From Microbispora hainanensis (GTDB lineage Bacteria; Actinomycetota; Actinomycetes; Streptosporangiales; Streptosporangiaceae): a DNA stretch of 64,000 nucleotides. The translations under genes were made by a program, and so were the position numbers. The DNA lies in NCBI RefSeq assembly GCF_006874475.1, contig NZ_VIRM01000003.1, forward strand, positions 186,001-250,000, written 5' to 3'. Shown piece by piece: positions 60,001 to 64,000 of this stretch. Numbering within the stretch: position 1 is the first letter of the stretch; every line of letters begins with the position of its first letter. Under the pieces are notes generated by a model. It ran no database searches, was not told where the DNA came from, and saw only the letters and a program-made list of their open reading frames with translations.

Positions 60001-60101
60001 GGGCCGAGCTCGTCGAGCAGCCGTTCGGCCCGCGCGCCGTCGGCGAATCCGAGCGCCGCCAGGCGCCCTGCCGTCGTCTGTATCCGAGGCGCGGCGTTCA
60101 C
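57099..60101 (-). CDS. glnE: Bifunctional glutamine synthetase adenylyltransferase / adenylyl-removing enzyme
   Basis: This 1000-residue enzyme adds AMP to, and removes it from, the GlnA tyrosine. It has two nucleotidyltransferase domains. The N-terminal one shows [21 protein letters not shown] at about residues 216-236 (deadenylylation) and the C-terminal one shows [21 protein letters not shown] near residue 720 (adenylylation). The GTG at 60101 is fixed by GGAGGAAGG 5 nt upstream. It is the counterpart of Rv2221c. Its target GlnA (Tyr402) is encoded 10 kb away and GlnA2, which lacks the tyrosine, 3 kb away. Confidence 0.96.
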   Translation of the reverse strand: [1000 protein letters not shown]

Positions 60102-60402
60102 CGTTCCTTCCTCCACCCCGACGTCGATCACGTCGGCCCCCCGAGACGAACCTTCCCAGTAACGGTACACATGGGACGGAAGCCTCCTCGCAGAGATCGG
60201 CCCCCTGCCGCGGAGCCGACCTCGGACATCACCGCCCGGCGCCCGCCGGGCTCAGCGCACACGCTAACGCTCCGCGTTGTGCGCGTCCTTAGCGGTTTCT
60301 CTGCGTAATCGGCCCATCACGCGTTTTCGCCGCGCGCTCCTCCCGCCCGGGCCGGCCCCTTGTCAGGGCAGGTCAGGGCAGGTCAGGGCAGGTCAGGGCA
60401 GG
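60102..60402. other. 301-bp region upstream of glnE
   Basis: No gene is supported here. It contains the glnE leader and, on the minus strand, a possible -10 TACCGT near 60165. The far end holds a 10-bp tandem repeat array. A GlnR-like pair near 60295-60309 has the wrong spacing. Confidence 0.5.
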
Positions 60403-60406
60403 TCAG
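60362..60406. repeat. 10-bp tandem repeat, about 4.5 copies, over a stop codon
   Basis: GTCAGGGCAG recurs with a 10-bp period from 60362. The last, partial copy contains the stop codon (60403-60405) of the GATase gene. Confidence 0.9.
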
Positions 60407-61140
60407 CGCCCGGTGATCTGGGCCGCGAACGCCTCGGCGAGCGGCCTCCAGGTGCGCCTCAGCTCGTCCCCGGCCGCCTCGGCCTGCGCGTTCAGCTCCC
60501 CGGCCCGCTCGGGCGGCAGCTCCCCTCCCTCGGTCCAGGAGGCGAAGATCTCCGGCGTGGCCTCGGGGTGGAACTGCACGGCCCAGGCCCGGTCGCCCAG
60601 CCGGTACGCCTGGTTGGGGTAGCGCGCGCCGGTGGCCAGCCGTACGGCGCCCTCGGGCAGGGTGGTCATGGCGTCGTAGTGATACTGGATCGCCCGGACC
60701 GGCCCGGACGGCGGCCCGGACGGCGGCCCGGACGGCAGCGCGGACAGCAGCGCGGACAGCAGCGGGTCGGCGGCGGCCTCGGGCAGCGGCTCGATCTCCC
60801 CCAGGCCGATCTCCAGGCCCGCGTCGCCGCGCTCGACGGTCCCGCCGCAGGCCATGGTCATGAGCTGGGCGCCGAGGCAGATGCCGAGCGTCGGCACGCC
60901 CTCGTCCACGGCACGGGCGATCAGGGCCCTGGTGGCCGGGAGCCAGGCGTAGCCCTCGTCGTCCCAGGCCGCCGCGGCGCCGCCGAGGACCAGCAGCCCG
61001 CCGGCGGCGCGCTCGGGCACCGGCTCCCCCTTGTACGGCCGGACGACCTCGGTCTCGACTCCGGCGGCCTCCAGCCACCCCGCGAAGAAGCCCAGGCCGG
61101 CCTCGGCCTCGTGCTCGATGACGGTCAGACGTTCACCCAT
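60403..61140 (-). CDS. Class I glutamine amidotransferase-like protein
   Basis: This 245-residue GATase has the nucleophile Cys88 in GICLGAQL and the His191-Glu193 pair in QFHPEA. It stands alone without a synthetase domain, as in GMP-synthase-like GATases of unknown target and gamma-glutamyl hydrolases such as PuuD. Residues about 129-148 form a Ser/Pro/Gly repeat (SALPSGPPSGPPSGP) from tandem 12-15 bp DNA units. It lies between glnE and glnA2 but whether it takes part in glutamine metabolism is unknown. Confidence 0.88.
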   Translation of the reverse strand: MGERLTVIEHEAEAGLGFFAGWLEAAGVETEVVRPYKGEPVPERAAGGLLVLGGAAAAWDDEGYAWLPATRALIARAVDEGVPTLGICLGAQLMTMACGGTVERGDAGLEIGLGEIEPLPEAAADPLLSALLSALPSGPPSGPPSGPVRAIQYHYDAMTTLPEGAVRLATGARYPNQAYRLGDRAWAVQFHPEATPEIFASWTEGGELPPERAGELNAQAEAAGDELRRTWRPLAEAFAAQITGR

Positions 61141-61196
61141 ACGGGAGAGCTTAAAGACACATATCAGGACAGGCGATACCGGAGAGGGTCGTACCG

Positions 61197-61202
61197 TACA
61201 GT
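61197..61202 (+). promoter_or_regulatory. Putative leaderless -10 element of the alpha/beta hydrolase gene
   Basis: TACAGT is followed by 7 nt and the ATG at 61210, with no ribosome binding site. Confidence 0.45.
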
Positions 61203-61209
61203 CCGAACC

Positions 61210-62067
61210 ATGAACATCGATGAGGTCGCCGTCCCCGGCGGACGGCTGCGGATCGCCAGGTTCGGCGGCGGTCCCCGCCTGATCATCGCGGCGCACGGCA
61301 TCACCGCCTCCCTCATGGCGTGGCGGGCGGTGGCCGACGCGCTGCCGCCCGGCTGGTCGCTGGTCGCCGTGGACCTGCGCGGGCGCGGCCACAGCGCCGA
61401 TCTGCCCGGCCCGTACGGCCTGGACCGGCACGCCGACGACCTGGAACGCGTCGCCGAGCACGTGGGCGCGGACGGCACGAGCGTGCTCACCGGGCACTCC
61501 ATGGGCGCCTACGTCGCGGCGCTGCACGGCGCGCACCGGCGTTACGCCAAGGTCGTGCTCGTGGACGGCGGCCTGCCGCTGCCGCTGCCGCCCGGCGCCG
61601 ACCCCGACGAGGTGCTGGAGGCGACGCTCGGCCCGGCCATCGCCCGGCTCTCCCAGACCTATCCGAGCGTGGACGCCTACCTCGGCTTCTTCCGCGCCCA
61701 CCCCGCGCTCGCGAACGACTGGTCCCCCTTGATCGAGGAGTACGTCCGCTACGACGCCGCCGGGCCGGACGACGCCGTCCGCTCCCGCGCCCGCGAGGAC
61801 GCCGTACGGCAGGACGGCCGCTGGCTGCTCACCGAGCACGAGGCGATCGGGACCGCGCTGAAGGCCGTCGAGCCCGCGCCGCTCCTGCTCCGCGCGCCGC
61901 GAGGGCTGCTGAACCAGGACGTCGGGATGCTCCCCGACGACCTGACCGCGCAGTGGACGGCCGGGCTGCCCGGCCTGCGCGACGAGGTCGTGCCGGACTG
62001 CAACCACTACACGATCCTGTTCGACCCCCGCTGCGCCGCGGTGGTGGCCGCCCGCCTCACGGCGTGA
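61210..62067 (+). CDS. Alpha/beta hydrolase
   Basis: This 285-residue hydrolase has an oxyanion-hole segment (AAHGITASLMAWRAVADAL), the nucleophile elbow TGHSMGAY with Ser near residue 98, and a C-terminal His in DCNHYTIL. The core reads like small esterases, lactonases or haloalkane-type hydrolases; no cap-domain signature gives a substrate. It is divergent from the GATase gene. Confidence 0.92.
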   Translation: MNIDEVAVPGGRLRIARFGGGPRLIIAAHGITASLMAWRAVADALPPGWSLVAVDLRGRGHSADLPGPYGLDRHADDLERVAEHVGADGTSVLTGHSMGAYVAALHGAHRRYAKVVLVDGGLPLPLPPGADPDEVLEATLGPAIARLSQTYPSVDAYLGFFRAHPALANDWSPLIEEYVRYDAAGPDDAVRSRAREDAVRQDGRWLLTEHEAIGTALKAVEPAPLLLRAPRGLLNQDVGMLPDDLTAQWTAGLPGLRDEVVPDCNHYTILFDPRCAAVVAARLTA

Positions 62068-62154
62068 GCGCCGGCCCTTTCGAGCCCGGCGGCCCTGGAC
62101 GAGCTCCACCGCCGCCCGGCGTCCACGGCTCGCCCTGATCGGGACGGAGCCGGG

Positions 62155-62913
62155 TCACTGGCGGGGCAGGATCCAGGTCGCCTTGGCGGCGGCGACGAGC
62201 GCGCCGTCCACCTCGTAGACCGCGCTCGTGCCGAACAGCTTGCGGCCGTCGCGGCCCTCCGCCCGGGCGACGACCGAGTATCGGCCCATCGGGTAGACCC
62301 GGCGGAACACCTGACCGGTCAGCCGGCCGAGCAGCGGAGGCTCGATGGGCTGCCGGTCGGGGAAGCTGCGGTAGTGCGCCCAGCCGGTGACGCAGTCGAG
62401 CGCCGCCCAGACGATCGAGTCGGGCACCACGCCCTGCTCGTCGGTCACGTTGAACGGCACCCGCCAGCCCGCGGCCACGAGCTCGCCGCCGTCGGCGGGG
62501 CTCTCGACCGGGCCGGGGAAGATCCGCAGCCCGTCGCCCGGCTCGCGCAATCCGCAGGCGAAGCAGCCCGCGATGGCGTGGCCGTGCCTGCCGGGGAAGC
62601 CGGCCTCCGCGCGGGCCGCGTCGGTGAACCGCACGAACGGCGGCGGCGTCAGCGTCTCGGCGACGGGGATCGCCTCCACCAGGTGACTGTCGCCCTGGCT
62701 GAGCACGACGGCGTTGCCGACGTGCTCGACGCACAGGGCGGTCTCCAACGGGACCGGTCTGCGAAGGGTGACCTCCACCGGCGAGTCGTGACCGCGCCCG
62801 GTCAGCGTGCCGGCGAGGGTGCCCGCTATCCAGCCGCCGTTGGCGGTGCCCTCTGGTCCCCGGAAACGCTTCGGTACGGTCAGAACGGTCTGCAGCCCCG
62901 CAGCCGCCGTCAT
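62155..62913 (-). CDS. Double-hotdog thioesterase-like protein
   Basis: This protein of about 252 residues appears to contain two hotdog folds. The first has GTANGGWIAGTLAGTL with the following VTLRRPVPLETAL strands. The second starts with GCFACGLREPGDGLRIFPGP and continues VWAALDCVTGWA and SAVYEVDGALVAAAKATWIL. Such proteins hydrolyse or bind acyl-CoA. The GCFACG motif is a recurrent feature of this uncharacterised actinobacterial group. The ATG at 62913 is preferred because GGAGGG lies about 9 nt upstream; a GTG at 62937 is possible. Confidence 0.8.
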   Translation of the reverse strand: MTAAAGLQTVLTVPKRFRGPEGTANGGWIAGTLAGTLTGRGHDSPVEVTLRRPVPLETALCVEHVGNAVVLSQGDSHLVEAIPVAETLTPPPFVRFTDAARAEAGFPGRHGHAIAGCFACGLREPGDGLRIFPGPVESPADGGELVAAGWRVPFNVTDEQGVVPDSIVWAALDCVTGWAHYRSFPDRQPIEPPLLGRLTGQVFRRVYPMGRYSVVARAEGRDGRKLFGTSAVYEVDGALVAAAKATWILPRQ

Positions 62914-63069
62914 ATGGCCACGCCCTCCCTGAGTCACGTCTTGATACGGCTCACCCGTAAAAGTCGTAACAAGTGAACCGATTTTACTGTTCCGGCGTAC
63001 GGACCAGCCAAACAGACGGGAGTGTCAGAAAGATTTGCAGCCTGTAACGGCGTGGTGACGCGATCTCCG

Positions 63070-64000
63070 TCAGAGCACGGGCAGGTAGCGGCCCAGCTCG
63101 AACTCGGTCACCTGGCGGCGGTAGTCCTGCCACTCCGCGCGCTTGTTGCGCAGGAAGTAGTCGAAGACGTGCTCGCCCAGCGTCTCCGCGACCAGCTCGC
63201 TGTGCTCCATCGCCACGATCGCCTCGTCGAGCGACTGGGGCAGCGGCTGGATGCCGAGCGCGCGCCGCTCCGCGCTGGTCAGCGCCCAGACGTCGTCCTC
63301 GGCCCCCGGCGGCATCTCGTACCCCTCCTCGATGCCCTTGAGCCCGGCGGCCAGGATGACGGCGAAGGCGAGATAGGGGTTGCAGGAGGAGTCGACCGAG
63401 CGGAACTCGATGCGGGTCGAGCCGCCCTTGTGCGGCTTGTACATGGGCACGCGCACGAGCGCGGAGCGGTTGTTGTGCCCCCAGCAGATGTACGCGGGGG
63501 CCTCGCCGCCGGCCCCGGCGATCGCCTCGGCGCCGCCCCACAGCCGCTTGTAGGAGTTGACCCACTGGTTGCAGACGGCGGTGATCTCCGCGGCGTGCCG
63601 GAGCAGCCCGCCGATGAACGACCGGCCGATCTTGGAGAGCTGATAGTCGGCGCCGGGCTCGTAGAAGGCGTTGCGGTCGCCCTCGAACAGCGACATGTGG
63701 GTGTGCATGCCCGACCCGGGGAAGTCGGTGAACGGCTTGGGCATGAACGAGGCCCACACCCCCTGCTCCAGCGCCACCTCCTTCATGACCAGGCGGAACG
63801 TCATGATGTTGTCGGCCGTGGTCAGCGCGTCGGCGTAGCGGAGGTCGATCTCCTGCTGGCCCGGCGCGCCCTCGTGGTGGCTGAACTCCACCGAGATGCC
63901 CATCGACTCCAGCATCATGATCGCGTTGCGGCGGAAGTCGTGGCCCGCGCTGTGCGGCGTGTGGTCGAAGTAGCCGCCATCGTCGATCGGCTCGGGCTTG
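63070..64000 (-). CDS. glnA2: Glutamine synthetase family protein GlnA2-type (5' end outside window)
   Basis: The last 310 residues are present and the frame continues beyond base 64000. Signatures are FSHHEGAPGQQEIDLRYADAL, FMPKPFTDFPGSGMHTHMS and NRSALVRVP, covering metal, ammonium and ATP sites. The segment matching the GlnA adenylylation loop reads DDVWALTSAERRA, with Trp in place of Tyr, so GlnE should not modify it. It corresponds to Rv2222c. GlnA2-type enzymes in Streptomyces and mycobacteria act as gamma-glutamylpolyamine or minor glutamine synthetases, so the substrate is open. Confidence 0.94.
   Translation of the reverse strand, partial: KPEPIDDGGYFDHTPHSAGHDFRRNAIMMLESMGISVEFSHHEGAPGQQEIDLRYADALTTADNIMTFRLVMKEVALEQGVWASFMPKPFTDFPGSGMHTHMSLFEGDRNAFYEPGADYQLSKIGRSFIGGLLRHAAEITAVCNQWVNSYKRLWGGAEAIAGAGGEAPAYICWGHNNRSALVRVPMYKPHKGGSTRIEFRSVDSSCNPYLAFAVILAAGLKGIEEGYEMPPGAEDDVWALTSAERRALGIQPLPQSLDEAIVAMEHSELVAETLGEHVFDYFLRNKRAEWQDYRRQVTEFELGRYLPVL

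Noticed and set aside
60295-60309. GlnR-like pair upstream of glnE (ATTAC and GAAAC on the minus strand)
   Set aside because: Spacer is 5 bp instead of 6 and the second half-site is missing.

Overview
The window is very GC-rich DNA from an actinomycete. The evidence is GTG and TTG starts, dense ATGA/GTGA stop-start overlaps, a mycothiol-dependent-type enzyme, an actinobacterial Psp operon (PspA-PspAA-HtpX-PspAB), a GlnE/GlnA pair and a textbook GlnR box. Gene order follows the chromosomal core that in Mycobacterium tuberculosis runs from qcr (Rv2194-2196) through cta, a PfkB kinase, erpA, pepA, dlaT, lipB, lipA, a DUF4191 gene, glnA1 and glnE to glnA2 (Rv2222c). Sporulating actinomycetes share this order. 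A member of the Streptosporangiales is my best guess, but this is inference. I saw no rRNA, tRNA, transposase, integrase, phage gene or CRISPR array.

Layout. 1-2.4 kb: end of the cytochrome bc1 operon (qcrA-qcrB). 2.5-7.9 kb: a NarL-type two-component system, a DUF1023 hydrolase, a membrane acyltransferase and an L,D-transpeptidase lipoprotein. 8-10.9 kb: cytochrome aa3 oxidase genes ctaC-ctaD-ctaF. 11-15.4 kb: sulfur and Fe-S block (cysteine desulfurase, TusA, ErpA, NadA) with a PfkB kinase. 15.5-18.9 kb: Psp envelope-stress operon ending in a mycothiol-type gene. 19-27 kb: DUF3043 protein, membrane-anchored SMI1/KNR4 protein, aldo/keto reductase, cobU-cobS, and a GntR-DUF1648-CPBP operon with two matching operators. 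27.2-38.2 kb: pepA, lpdA, sucB, lipB, lipA and DUF4191, interrupted by a TetR/DUF6204 pair facing a degenerate M48-like protein. 38.2-43.5 kb: methyltransferase, an NhaD/ArsB-type permease with CBS and KhtT-like regulatory proteins, and a second two-component system. 43.5-46.7 kb: RDD protein, hypothetical membrane protein, GlnR-controlled glnA. 47-57 kb: accessory genes, including an MFS/LysR pair, a secreted degenerate zinc-peptidase-like protein, an ECF41 sigma factor with repeat arrays in its divergent promoter region, an FMN reductase and an Ala-rich-insert membrane protein. 57-64 kb: glnE, a GATase, a hydrolase, a thioesterase-like protein and the 3' part of glnA2.

How the genes connect. 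The bc1 and aa3 genes form the terminal respiratory chain. The sulfur and Fe-S genes can support the Fe-S proteins encoded nearby (Rieske protein, NadA, LipA). LipB and LipA make the lipoyl group carried by the adjacent E2 (SucB), which LpdA reoxidises. GlnA has the tyrosine that GlnE adenylylates, while GlnA2 has a tryptophan there. No single unmistakable new system is present. The strongest leads are: two metalloprotease-like proteins that have lost their zinc ligands; a DUF1648/CPBP operon with paired operators exactly 42 bp apart; a permease locus with KhtT-like and CBS regulators; tandem-repeat arrays in front of the ECF41 and FMN reductase genes; and an SMI1-type membrane protein with a duplicated two-cysteine motif.
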